A stretch of DNA of 64,000 bases from Sarcocystis neurona (taxonomy: Eukaryota > Apicomplexa > Conoidasida > Eucoccidiorida > Sarcocystidae), in assembly GCA_000727475.1 (NCBI GenBank), contig KL647302.1, positions 871,449 to 935,448 on the forward strand, written 5' to 3'. Both the position numbers and the translations under genes were made by a program. Of the stretch, positions 35,540 through 46,982 are shown piece after piece. The notes below the pieces were generated by a model. It worked only from the letters and a program-made list of their open reading frames with translations. It had not been told where the DNA came from and ran no database searches. Numbering within the stretch: the first letter of the stretch is position 1; each line of letters starts with the position of its first letter.

Positions 35540-38500
35540 CACTCGTCCTGTTGTTTTTCTCCCCTCCTTTTGAATCCCGCTGCTGCTGCTTCTTCTTGTC
35601 TGTTCCGGATCTAGGAACGCCACTACCGACTGCTGCCGCCGCTGCTGCCCGGGGGCACAGCGTTACGACGCTGCTTCTCCTGCTGCAGCAGAACTGCCTG
35701 CGCTCTTTTGGCGCGGGTCCTGCGGCCGCTGGTGCTGCCGCTTTGTGGCGTCGCTGCCTCTGGGGAAGATGCCAGCGCCGCTGCCGCTGCTTAGGAACGC
35801 GCCACTGCTGCTGTCCGGAAGGGTCAAGACGGCGATGCTGCTGTTGGTGGACGCGCTCCCGTCGGGCTGACCGACGTGCTGCTGAGGAGGATGTTGTTGC
35901 CAGACGTCCGTCTGCTGCTGCTCCTGCAGCCTGCGGCACCGTCGGCGCCCGGCTGAGTTGTTGCTGCCGCTGGGAGCACCACTGCGGGTAGCAGCTGCTG
36001 CGGTGTCTGTCTCCCGCCGCTGCGCCTGTGTCGGCGTGAACCAGATGATGGCACGCACGGGACGCCCCTGCTGAAACGCAGTTGAAACGCCAGGGGCGCA
36101 GTTGCTTACGGGTAGCTCTGTGTATGCAACTATATATTATCCCCTGCCTCTGTGCATCCGTAGACTTAGTGACGCCTTGTACGCGAACCGACTCTGTTTC
36201 GTATCTTCTGTGTGGATTTGTAGACAAGAAAGTCACTTCCTTTTTTGCTTGACGTATCTCTGAAGTTATTCCCCCTTCAACCGTTCAAAGCTGCCAGTGC
36301 TGGCCTTTTTGTGATCCAGCGGAAAAGGGGTGACTGGCCTCCTGGCTGCTGCGGACGCTCGGAGGCAGCGGCGTCAGTGTGTGAGCTGCGCGTGGCCACG
36401 AGCCGCACCGCCGACACACACGCGGCAGCCAGGTGAGTATGCAAGAGGGACAGACAGCAGGAGACGCTTGCGGAGTAGTAGGGCTCAGCAAGTTGAGTGC
36501 CAGCATTAGGAGCCGCAGCAGAAGCAGGCAACGACGACCAGCGGCAACGGTTCTGGCGAGGGTCACGGTAGTTCGACGAGGAAGAATTCCCGTCTAGGAC
36601 AGCGCCTCAGTTTGCACGAGCAACAGCACTCCTAGAGGCACGAGTACTCGCAGCGGTAGGAAATGCGACAGCAACAAAAGCCATAGAGCCCGCAGCAAGA
36701 ATTGCAGGCTACGCAGGAATTCTCGAACGTGGCGCTTCAAGTCGCCGAAGGATAGCGACCGTCGCACATTTCGACGTAGGCAGCAGTACAAGGGACAGAG
36801 TAACAGGTAAGAAGGAGTCCGAAGCACCCCGGCGACTGCGTTTCAACAATATACTTCTTGTCATATGTGGGCGCGGTGAGAAAAAAAAGTGCCTGTGCGT
36901 GATTGCGTAGCACCAACCACGCATGTCTCTGCGCCTCCTAGAGCTACAGAGAGTCTCGCCCACCGGCTCAGACAGCCTCTGGCCGAAAAAAAAAGAAGAC
37001 GCGCACACAATTATTTCAGCTGAGGTCGGGAAGAATCATCCGTCAGTCGTGTGCAGCTGGTGAGCGGGAGTCAAGGGGCGAAGAATTTGCTGGAGCGACA
37101 GTTCGTCGACGTCCGAAGCACGGCGATGTTCCCGAGCGCACGCTAGCAGCCGTGTGCCGGCACACGAACACAGGAAAGAGAAAAACTGGCAGAAGCAGCA
37201 GCACGGGTGAGACGCATCTTCTGTTCTGACGCAAGCGCTTATTGCATCTGCGGAGATTCAGCAATAAGGACTCCACAGTCCACCGAAAGCGGTGTTCCTG
37301 CCGCAGATGTCCTCCTCGCATGCATTTTTTCATGCGCGCGAGCGCGTGCCGCGGGGAGAAAACTTCACGGCGGCGTCGCTCTGCTGCGGTTGGTGCTGCT
37401 GCTGTTCGTGCCGCTGCTGCTGCCGCGCAGCTGGCTCGACCCCGAGTGAGACGCGTCTTCTGTCGGAATCCCGTTGCAAGCGCTTTTTGGGGAGCTCTGT
37501 GAGGATTCTGGTGGTTTGTTTGTTGTATACTGATTATGTGCGGCGGATTCGTGTTTGTGGGCGACTGCTCTGCATGCTGTCTTTCTTCGATCAAGGCGTC
37601 CCCAAGTGTAATAATTACTCCGGCTGCTGCATGCGCGGGCCCGCGCGCTTGCTTCCCGGCACCAGGGAAAGGCGGTGGTGAGGGACGAAGAAGATACTCA
37701 TTGGGAATGAGAAAGTGTTAATTGCACAAGAGAAAGAGGGCAACAGACAGCGGCCGCAGGACGTCTGCGTCAGCAGCAGTGGAACAGCAGTAGCGCGGGG
37801 CACCAGCGGAGCAGCAGCAGACGCGCGGGCGTAGTGCGCCGGCGGCGCGAAAAATCAGCACGAAGAAGGAAGAAGCAGCCGAGACACGGCCTTGCAGCAG
37901 CAACAGGAAGAGCAGCATTGATAACGAGGGAATATCAAGGACGACTGCAAGTCCGTGCAGCGCTCCATCTCTCCGTATAACGACACATGGGCACGAGCAC
38001 CAAACTTTTTCTGCCGTGCTTCTGGTTGTCTGCGTCAGTATTCAGAGAGGCCTGTACGGGGGCTAACGACTCGCAGCAACACTGCTATTAATGCAGCAGT
38101 GGAAGCTGTTCTGCGTGGCCGTGACTCCCCCCCGCTGTCACTCTGCAGGCGGGGGACGCCCTCTGTGTTTGTCGTTGTCACGCTGCTGTTGCTACTTCAT
38201 CCACAGGATCTGTTGCTGTTGCTGTTGCTGCTGCCCGCTGCTGCTGCTGCTGCCACAAGGCGCAAGTTCCTCTGAAGCGCGTTCTGCGGCCCCCGCACGT
38301 GCTGCTGCGACAGGAGCGACGCCTGTCGCCGCTGCTGGAGAGAGCGACACCCCAGTGCCGCCTCTGCAGCGTTACCTTTCCTTGTGCTGCGACACGACTA
38401 AAGCAAGTCTACTCCACACAGAATCGGTCTTGCTGCTGCTTCTTTTTGGCGGCCACTTTGGTTCCAGCAATGCCGCAAGGTAGGCCCTGCCGCTGAGGAC

Positions 38501-39038
38501 ACTTGCAGCCGCAGCAGCGGGAGAAGCGGCCACAGTCTGCACACGAGCAGCAGGACCACCACACGTGACGCAGTCGGAGCCCGCGACAGGAGCGGCGGTC
38601 TCTCATTCGCGGAGGCAAACAGCAGTCGCGTTTCAGCGGAACGGCAGCACAGAGATGCGGCCACAGCCGTCAGCGGGCAGCGCGGGACGACGGCAGCAGT
38701 GGTAGGAGGCGCAGAGGCAGATCAGGGAAGCCAGCGGCGTCAGCGGGGCAGCACATATGCAGGGGGCGTTGCAACAGCCATACTTCTTTTAATACGTCCC
38801 GGTGCAGGTCTCTCTCTTCTTGTATGCAAATGCGCGTCAGGGGTTGTCTCGCCGTATGTATAGGTGTATGTACAGGAAGAACGTAGACGATTCAATATGC
38901 AACTAATATACGTACATTTGTATGAGCCAAGGCGGACGACTGAGCTGTAAGACGAACTGCCGGGGCAGTGCGAAGAGGCGGTCCGCAGGGTCCGAGCATC
39001 TGTTGTCGCAGCCGGGATGCTCGCTCAAGGACAACCCG
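35540..39038. promoter_or_regulatory. Divergent intergenic region between COX19-like (-) and PRELI (+) genes
   Basis: About 3.5 kb that must carry the promoters and 5' UTRs of both genes. 35660-36060 is CAG-rich and open on the minus strand (a Gln/Ser-rich frame beginning MRAIIWFTPTQAQ), a possible upstream exon or leader. 36250-38750 is mixed-composition sequence with several short open frames on both strands, none recognised. TGCATGC-type motifs, reminiscent of coccidian promoter elements, occur near 37318 and 37628, but I cannot show that they act. Confidence 0.4.
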
Positions 39039-42000
39039 ATGAAGATCTTCGAGAAAAGTTTTGTGTTCGATAATGACTGGGCGACAGTTACGGTAAGGTG
39101 CCTTCGACGCTCGGTCTGTGTCTTCTTCCATTTCTCTTCTCCAAGCGTTAGATAGTCGTCAACATCCCACCGACAGGCAACAACACCCGCCGGTGGTCGC
39201 CCCGCTAGTGCTACTGCTGCTGCTGCTGCTTTCTGCGCTTCGTTTGACAAGTGCCTTGCGTAGGCATACGTATATGTGGAGAGGGACAGAAGAAGCGATA
39301 GAGTGGGAGGTCGTCGAGAGACCTGTTTTCTGGTCTGTGCCTGTCTTTTGCTTACTCTCTATATTGACAAACATATGTACGTACATACGGACGCAGAGAC
39401 AGGGTAGAGAAATACTCTGCGGGCCGCTGTGTCTGTGGAGGGGACGGCGGTTTTGTTTTGGCTGATGCGGGGGGGTTGGTCGAAGACTCCTGCTTGGCTT
39501 CGGGGCTTCGGGGCGCCGCTCCTCTGCTCCTTGGGGGACCGCTGCTGTTGTTCTTATCTCGTTGGGTTACTTCACGAAGTGCAAGTGTTGACAGCTACCG
39601 TCAACGTCTGCTGCCGCTCTAACAATGTACTGCTGCTGTTGGCGCGCATGTGCACGTGCACCAGGGCTGCTGCCGTGGCTGCTGCTGTTCAGAAGCCCTG
39701 CTGCTGCTCAGAAACCCTGCTGCTGCTGGTGCCGCTCAGAAGCCCTGCTGCTGCTACTGCTGCTCAGAAGCCCTGCTGCTGCTACTGCTGCTCAGAAGCC
39801 CTGCTGCTGCTACTGCTGCTCAGAAGCCCTGCTGCTGCTACTGCTGCTCAGAAGCCCTGCTGCTGCTACTGCTGCTCAGAAGCCCTGCTGCTGCTGCGGC
39901 TCAGAAGCGCTGCTGCTGCGGCGGCTTAGAAGCGCTGCTGCTGCGGCGGCTTAGAAGCGCTGCTGCTGCGGCGGCTTAGAAGCGCTGCTGCTGCGGCGGC
40001 TTAGAAGCGCTGCTGGGGTGCGGCGGCTTAGAAGCGCTGCTGCTGCTGCGGCTGCTCCTCGTGTGCTACTGCTGCTGCTGCGGCGCACGGGTTCATGTGG
40101 CTCCTGCTGCTGCCGCTCACGCGCTGCTGCTGCTGTCGCCGCTTATGTGCGGGTCCTGCGAATGAGCTGCTCGCCTACTGCTTGTGTGTTTCTGCAGGCA
40201 GCGTTCTGGGCAAAATATCCGAATGAGTTGCAGCCGCACGTGCTGCGGGTAGATACTCTTGCAGTGGACGTTGACCCGCTGCAGCAGGCGTTTACGACGC
40301 GCCGCCTGCACTCCCTGCGTTACAGCGTCCCAAGGTGAGGGCAGCAGCCCCCGAACAGCAGGAGAATCAGCCAGAGCGGCTGCAGTAGCTGCACCACCAG
40401 CACTATCACCAGCCCTCTCTCAGCCGTCAGGAAACGCATCAGCAGCAGCAGCTCTAGCGACAGCAGCAGAAGAAACCGCGACAGCAGGCGAAGTAGCGAC
40501 AGCAGCGGGAGAATTAGCGACGCGAACAGGAGCACGAGGCGCACCCGGCAGCAGCAGCGACAGGAGCGCGTCAGCGCGGTCCCGACACCATACGTAAACA
40601 ACAGTCGCAGCGGCGAAGGGCTCGACAAGAGCGACAGCAGCAAATGTTGTAGCAGCAGCCACGGCAGCAGTGGCGTCTGGTTGCAGTACAACAGTGCGGG
40701 TCGCGGCAATGCAGCAGCGGCAGAAGTGGTAGCTGCAGCAGCTGCTTCGTAAGAAAGACCGTAGTCGCAGCAGGCAGCAACCGCAGCCACAGAACGTGGA
40801 GCTGCAGGGGTGCAAGCTCCAGCACCCAGACGAGGAGGAGGAGGAGCAGCAGCAGCAGGATTCAGAGAGTGGGCAGCTGCAGCACTAAGACCGTCAACAC
40901 GAATGTTGTAGAAACTGCCGCCACACAGTGTGCACGACCTTCCCCCAGGAGGAGTGCGCCTGTCTCTGTAGACACGCCGCTGCCGTGCACGTGCGTGCCG
41001 AGCAGATCTACAACGTCTTGAGCTGTTTTGGTGCATTTGTCTGTGGATGTATTTGTGTCTCTTCCTCTGGCATGAGAGACAGAGCGGTCCGTAGAAGTAC
41101 ATGGGCGTCTCTCTGCAACGTTGCAGACGTGCGTCCTACGCCTACTTTGCCCAGTACTGTCCTCCCGACTTTGCATGCATATCGGTGTACACACACATCG
41201 GTAAACATTCTGTCATACACTACATCCGTGCGGGTATGTGTATATTTGTACCCATGTTTATATGTATATGCAGGTATACGTATGTCCTTTTTATGTCCTT
41301 TTCTTCTTCTGTCTGTCCCCCTCTCCATCCATGTATCAAAGCATACGTGTGTATCCGTACCCTCCTTCTGTATCTCTATCTGGGGCATATATATATATGT
41401 GTGTATATGTACGTGTATATATACGCTCATGTGTCCGACTCTATGTATCTCTACGTCTATAGACGTTCGTCTACTTTGCCATCTGGTCCTATCTTCGAAA
41501 CAAATATATCTTCTATTCGTATCTTTCTGTCTGCCTTTGTATCGTCCCACACAATCTATGTGGTCTATATATATATGTACGTGTATGAACATATGTATAC
41601 GTATGTATATATATATATGTATTCCGTATGTTTGTGTAGGGAAAGCTGTACTTTCGGTTTCAAGGCATGCAACATGTGGCGTTCTGGTGTACGTACAGAT
41701 GGATGGAACGTTTTTTCGGCGGCTCCTCTCCCGAGGGTTTCGGACTCGAGGATGCGTACTGCTCTCTGCCGCAGAAAGTTTTGCGACTCAAGTAATACAG
41801 CACGTCCTATGAGACGTTTGTCTGTCTCTTCTGCTTCGTCACTCGCTTGTACTTCCTCTTCGTCCTCTCCTTCTGCGTGTGTGCGAACACGGGCTGACTT
41901 CTCGTCCCTGCAAAAAGCGCGGAGTTCTACGCGCCTGCAGCAGCTATCAGCGAGCTGCCCGTGCTTTTGCCGCTCCTCCTCACTAGAGTGTCTCTGATGC

Positions 42001-45000
42001 ATTTCCCTGTGAACGGTGTTGGAGCGCGCCTGCTGCCTGGTCGCCTGCGCCTGCTGCGCTCAAACGGCCTGCTGATGCTGCCACCTGATCTGCTGTTGGG
42101 GGGCTTTGACGCCTCTCGTGCAGCTGCTGCGGTCGCACTGCCGTTCTCCGGTACCTTGGGCTACCAGCCGCTGCTGCTGGTCTGACTCCAGGTGCCCAAT
42201 ACGCAGGCTCCCCTGCGTTAGCTGCTCCCGCTGCTCTTCTTGTCCCCCATGTCTGCCGCAGTCCAGGTGCTGCTGCTGTCAGATGAAGACCACCTCTCTC
42301 CTGTTGCTTCTTCGGGGAGCGGTGTGACGACTGCTGCCGCTGGCGCTGCTCCTGCGGCTGCTCGTGTCGCTGCTCTTGGTGCTGATTGAAGTCTGCCACG
42401 TTGTCGATGCAGGTGCTGCTGCTGCTGGACGTGTGGTGAATGCCGCTGTTGCTGCGGCAGAGACAGCGGAGACTCTGCCGCTGCAATGCTGCTGTGGGGA
42501 GAGACGCACACATCGCTGGTGCGGCGGCGACGGTTGATCGCGGTGTAGCGGAAGCCTCTTCAAGCCACTGCTGCCACCTTTTTCCCCACACACGACCACA
42601 GTTTCTTCGCCGCTGCTGCGAAGCCCAACAGAGTTGCAGCACTCTATAGCGGAGCTGTAGCTGCTGTTGCGTTTCTACGCGAGAGGTTTCCATAGCGAGG
42701 GCAGGGAGGGGGGGAATTCTGTGGTAGAATCGACAGTCGAGCCTGTTCTCGGATAGCCGCTGCTGGTTCTTGTTCTCTGCTCGACGTGTTCTAATTTCGG
42801 GACGTGACCCACACCTGGCGATGCCCGTTGACTTGCAGTCTCATCTTTCTACAAACCGTCCTGCTGTGTCCTTCCGCACAAAAATGCAACCGGCCGTGTG
42901 CCCTTGACTTTTTCTGTCCTACGAGACGCAGCTCTCTGCTGCGGCTTAGCGGCGAAGGGTCTGCTACATGCTTGTGTGTTGTCGCTGCCGCGTTGCACCT
43001 GTCCATCTGCGTCTCTGTTTAGGTGCACATACGTGTGTCTGTGTATTACGTAGACCGAGGTAGTATTCCACCGAAATCTACATTTATATACATATAAAGG
43101 AACATTCTTGTCTGTGGACGCGTTCGTAATTTTCAGTCGAGGATGACGACTGCACGTACATCGGTGCGTATCTCTTGCGGATCGTTACGCGCAGCGTTTC
43201 ACCTCTGCTCTTCGCCGTCGTCGCTTTCCCTCTCTCTGTGTGTATATGTGTACGCGTAAAAATACATGTATATATACGCACATATACTCTCTGTGTCTCT
43301 CACACACGTGTAGAGACACGTAAACACCTGTATAAGTATACTCTGTGTCACCCTCTCTCTCTCTCTATATGTATACAAAGGTATCTGTTCAGTAGTGTGT
43401 ATATATATATATATATGTATGTAGGAATATGTTTGTATGTTGCGTTGTGTGGTTTTTCAGGTCACGAAATTACACGTTCTCCTCTTTCATTTGTGTCGAT
43501 GAGGAGTGTACGTACACCCCACACCCTACCGACCCGTCGAAAACGCTGTACACTCAAACTGCGGCGTACCGCGTGTTTGGCCTCGGTGCGCTTATCAACA
43601 AGGCCCTCGAGAGAGTAAGACTACTTTTTCGTCTTCTTCCCGTCGTCTCTCCGCGGGGGGATGTACGTACACAAGTGACGTGGAGGCGTGTGCGTATTTA
43701 TGTATGTTATGTTGCTGGTGTGTCCGTGAATGACGTCCGTAGGTACACGCGTGCACGTACCGGCGTCGTGTCGTTGCCCTGCGAAGAAAACCTGCTGGAC
43801 GCTAGGCGTCTTCACTTTCTTGTATACGTTTGTACAGACATATACGGGGACTTGTGTACCCGTCTGTCCGTTCTCTAGTGATATCTCTGTGTCTCTCTGT
43901 AGATATAACTACCTACGTAGAGACATATGTGGGAATTGGTGTGCACGTATGCGTGTTCTCTAGCTTTCCGTCTCCCTGTAGATATCAGTCTGCACATTTG
44001 TATCTCTGCGTTCTTCTTTATTCGTTCCTCCCTCTCTCGCCTAATATAGTATATGGATTCATGCATGCGAATATCTGGACTCGTGTCTTCCCATCGACAT
44101 ACGTTTCCGCCCGTAGGCTCCTACGCAGCAGGGGTTGTGTCTCTCCGTCTCCCCTTCGCTGTCTGTCGTCTCCCCCGTCTGTTCTCTCTCGCTTTTTGTA
44201 CGCGTAGGACAGGACTCGTGGATCTCTTCCTTTCTGGCCCCCTCGGTCTCTACGTGGACAGTCTTCATTTGCCTTCACCAGTGTGTACGTGTGCACGTGC
44301 GTCTTACTCGTGTTGTATGTCTGTGTGTGTGTGTCTCTGTATGTACATACGAGTGTGAATCTTATTCTCAAATACGTTCCTGCATCCCTTAGGTACAGTA
44401 GCGGAGTGACCCGTGTCTCGCCGGCTGCGTGTAGCGCGCGCTGTGCGGGTCGAGCAGGCGGGGTGCGTAGATGCGGTGTTTGTCTCTGTTGGAAGGAAAG
44501 GAGTGTTGTTGCTCTTTTCTCCTTGCTGCTGCGCACAAGGTCTGCTCGTCATGTGCACGCAGACCTGTGGATGTACTTTCGTAGGTTTTTTTGCCGGGAG
44601 GACGTCCACGGTGGTGGGGGGGGTCGCGTGAACACAGCGAGCGCGACGTTCGTTTTAAGGGTTGACTCTCTAGTAGCGCAGATGTGCTTCGTTGTCTACC
44701 CTCAGCAGCACACGCGTACGTGTTCTGACCACGACCGTACTTACCACCAACGTGTGCTTGACGTACGTATATACACTTGTGAATCTCTCTTCTGTATACA
44801 CGTGTATATATACGTGTATACGTGTGTAAGGAAGGGCAAACCTCTGTGTCATAGGAGCTGCTGAAGTTGAAGCGACTGGGGAATGTCTGTGGTCGCCTGC
44901 GCAAATCTCGCGGCTCCGGCTACGCACATACAGCTGCCGCGCGTCCCTGATGTCTACGCAGTCGCTGTGTAGGGCAGTCGTTGGTAGGGAAGCTCAGCGG

Positions 45001-46982
45001 ACGACGCTTTTGCCGTAGCTGCTGCCTGCGTTGCTGTTACGAGTTCTGCGGTGCTCGTCTTTCAGCTGCTGCTGCTGCTGGAGTGGAGCGGGTGGTGCTT
45101 GCGTCCAACTGCTGTCACAGTAGTGTCTGTGTCCATGTGTCTGTGCTGCTGCCGAGGCAACTGATGTTTGCTCGGCGGCTGTTGTTCGAGTGGCTGGTGG
45201 TGCTTGAGAGGCTACCATGTTGCTCGTCCTTGTGTGAGAGATGCTTATGTATGCTACTGCTGTTGGCGCTGGGTATCGCTTCAGGCAGCTATTCAGTCAG
45301 CAGAAGAGAAGTCAGCGTTAGGCTTTGCTGCGGTGCAGAAGCAGGCGAGTGCTCTGCAGCAGCAGCCGCAACATCAGTGCGGCGGCCGCCGCTGCTGCTG
45401 GAACAGCTGTCTACAGTCGCTAGAAGCAGCAGCATCTCAGGCAAAGCAGCAGTGCCGCGGCTTTGTTCGCCAGGTGGAAGCCTCGCTCCATCTTACGTCT
45501 CCCGAGCATGCAGAGCAGCAGTTGCAGCAGCAGCAAAACCGTACTCAGCACCGCCTGTTGCAGCAGGAGCAGCAGCACCAACAGGAGCGGCAGGAACCGC
45601 AGCAGCGGCACGAACAGCAGCTGCAACACGCAAATCGTCGCGGCGAACCCAAGCAGCAGGGGGTCGCCGTCCCTTCGTTGCACACGAAAAGTGAGCCATC
45701 AAAATTTGCTGTTGCTTCTGCCGGTGCCACTGCAGTCGCCGGTCTTGACACCGCATCAGCCGCAGTCCGAGCCAACGACACAGCGTTGCCAGCAGATGCT
45801 GGTGTTGCTGCCAGAACAGTCTCCGAACGCTCCACAGACGCCGCGGCAGCAGAATGGGGAGACAGCGACGCACGACTGGCGCCATCTCTTTGTTTTGCTG
45901 CATGCGCACTGTCCACAGCAGCGAAACCGTTTCTGCTGATGCGGCTGACACCGCCGTTTCGAGTCCCTGAACAGTGCCAAACGAGCAGCGATAGTAGTGA
46001 CAGCAGCAGCAGAAGCTGCGAGCAGTCCCCTGCTGCTGCTGCTTCTCCACCGGTAGCGTCGCCTGCCGCTGCAGCAGGGCTCTCCTCCATGTCATTTCTC
46101 TCCACGCTCATTCCGCTGCCGCGCGGCACTCGTGCTGTCGCAGCAGCCAGTGGGGCTCGCAAGCGCAGCGCCCCTACCCACTCGCAATCAACAGCTTCTA
46201 CTGGTGCCGGGGAGAACTGCAGCAGTCCCGTCGTTGCTGGCCAGCAGGCTGCTGCGTCCCCCCCGGCGCCGCTCAGCAGGACGACGAATGTCAGCGGCAG
46301 CAACGGCGATTCGCGCGACAGCAGCAGCAGCAGCAGCGCAGTCCCCAGCAGCGCCGGCAGCAGCCCCAGCAGCTCGACAGCGAGCAGCAGTGCAGGAAAA
46401 CTGCCACGAGAGGAGAGTGGACAAGAGCCCCAGCAGCAGGAGCTGCCTTTCGCGGATGTGGATTGCCCCTGCAGACAGGTGACCCCACTTGGGCGCCGGC
46501 CAAGGCCGCTAGGGTCAGCAGACAACGAAGATGGAATGCAGTCACAGCGGCCCGTAGACCAACAGCAGCAGCACCCGCTGCACCAGGGGGTGTTGTGGCA
46601 GCACCTGCAGCACCAGGAACAGCAGCAGCGACGAGAGCCGCATCAAGAGCCGCTGCTTGATCAGCAGGCGCGTCGACGGCAGCAACCGTGTCGTCGTGAA
46701 GAAAAGTCAAAGGAGGAGCAGCAGCAGCGCGTAGAGCAGCAACCGCTGTTCCAGCAGCAGCTGCGACGGGACGAGCAGAGGTGGAGAAGACAACCAGAGC
46801 GCACTGGAGAAGGTCGCGCGTCAGCCGCTTCAACAACCATGCAGTTGCAGTCTTCCTCTGCAGCAATCAAAGCTGCAGCAGAGTCGCGGCCGCTGCAGTT
46901 CCAGCCGCCGTACCCGGTGCTCTTTCCTACTTTGTGGAGGCAGCTGCGGCAGCCGACGTCTCCACCATCTGCCTCGTCCTAG
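39039..46982 (+). CDS. PRELI/MSF1 (Ups) domain protein with very long Gln-rich C-terminal tail
   Basis: PRELI/Ups proteins move phospholipids such as phosphatidic acid or phosphatidylserine across the mitochondrial intermembrane space. Exons 39039-39092, 40198-40334, 41699-41791, 43461-43614, 45285-46982; all GT-AG, phases 0, 2, 2, 0; 711 residues. Exon 1: MKIFEKSFVFDNDWATVT, the standard PRELI start. Exon 2: AAFWAKYPNELQPHVLRVDT, then RRLHSLRYSVP. Exon 3: RWMERFFGG and LEDAYCSLPQKVLRLK. Exon 4: SRNYTFSSFICVDEECTYTP, then HPTDPSKTLYTQTAAYRV and LINKALER. Exon 5: AAIQSAEEKSALGFAAVQKQ, the last helix, then about 530 residues rich in Gln, Ala and Ser without a known domain. An in-frame ATG at 38922 could add 39 residues; the family start favours 39039. 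An alternative short last exon at 44855-44950 fits in phase but lacks the terminal helix. Confidence 0.9.
39685..40050 (+). repeat. 28-nt then 25-nt tandem repeats in PRELI intron 1
   Basis: First block (about 39690-39900): 28-base unit CAGAAGCCCTGCTGCTGCTA + CTGCTGCT, about five full copies plus variants. Second block (about 39900-40045): 25-base unit CTTAGAAGCGCTGCTGCTGC + GGCGG, about five copies. Neither length is a multiple of three, so the frame changes with each copy and all plus frames stay open by repetition alone. The array lies wholly between exons 1 and 2 of the PRELI gene. Confidence 0.9.

Noticed and set aside
39690..39900. CRISPR-like regular array
   Set aside because: Copies are contiguous with no unique spacers, and the host is eukaryotic.
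39429..39979. Cys/Leu/Ala repeat frames, at first sight a repeat protein
   Set aside because: Repeat units of 28 and 25 bases shift the frame with each copy; the array lies inside PRELI intron 1.
44855..44950. Short last exon of the PRELI gene (ELLKLKRLGN...)
   Set aside because: Phase-compatible, but it would drop the terminal PRELI helix that the 45285 exon supplies (AAIQSAEEKSALGF). Kept only as an alternative.
45545..46525. 326-codon minus-strand frame
   Set aside because: Antisense of the Gln/Ala/Ser-rich PRELI tail; the plus strand continues the PRELI domain in phase.
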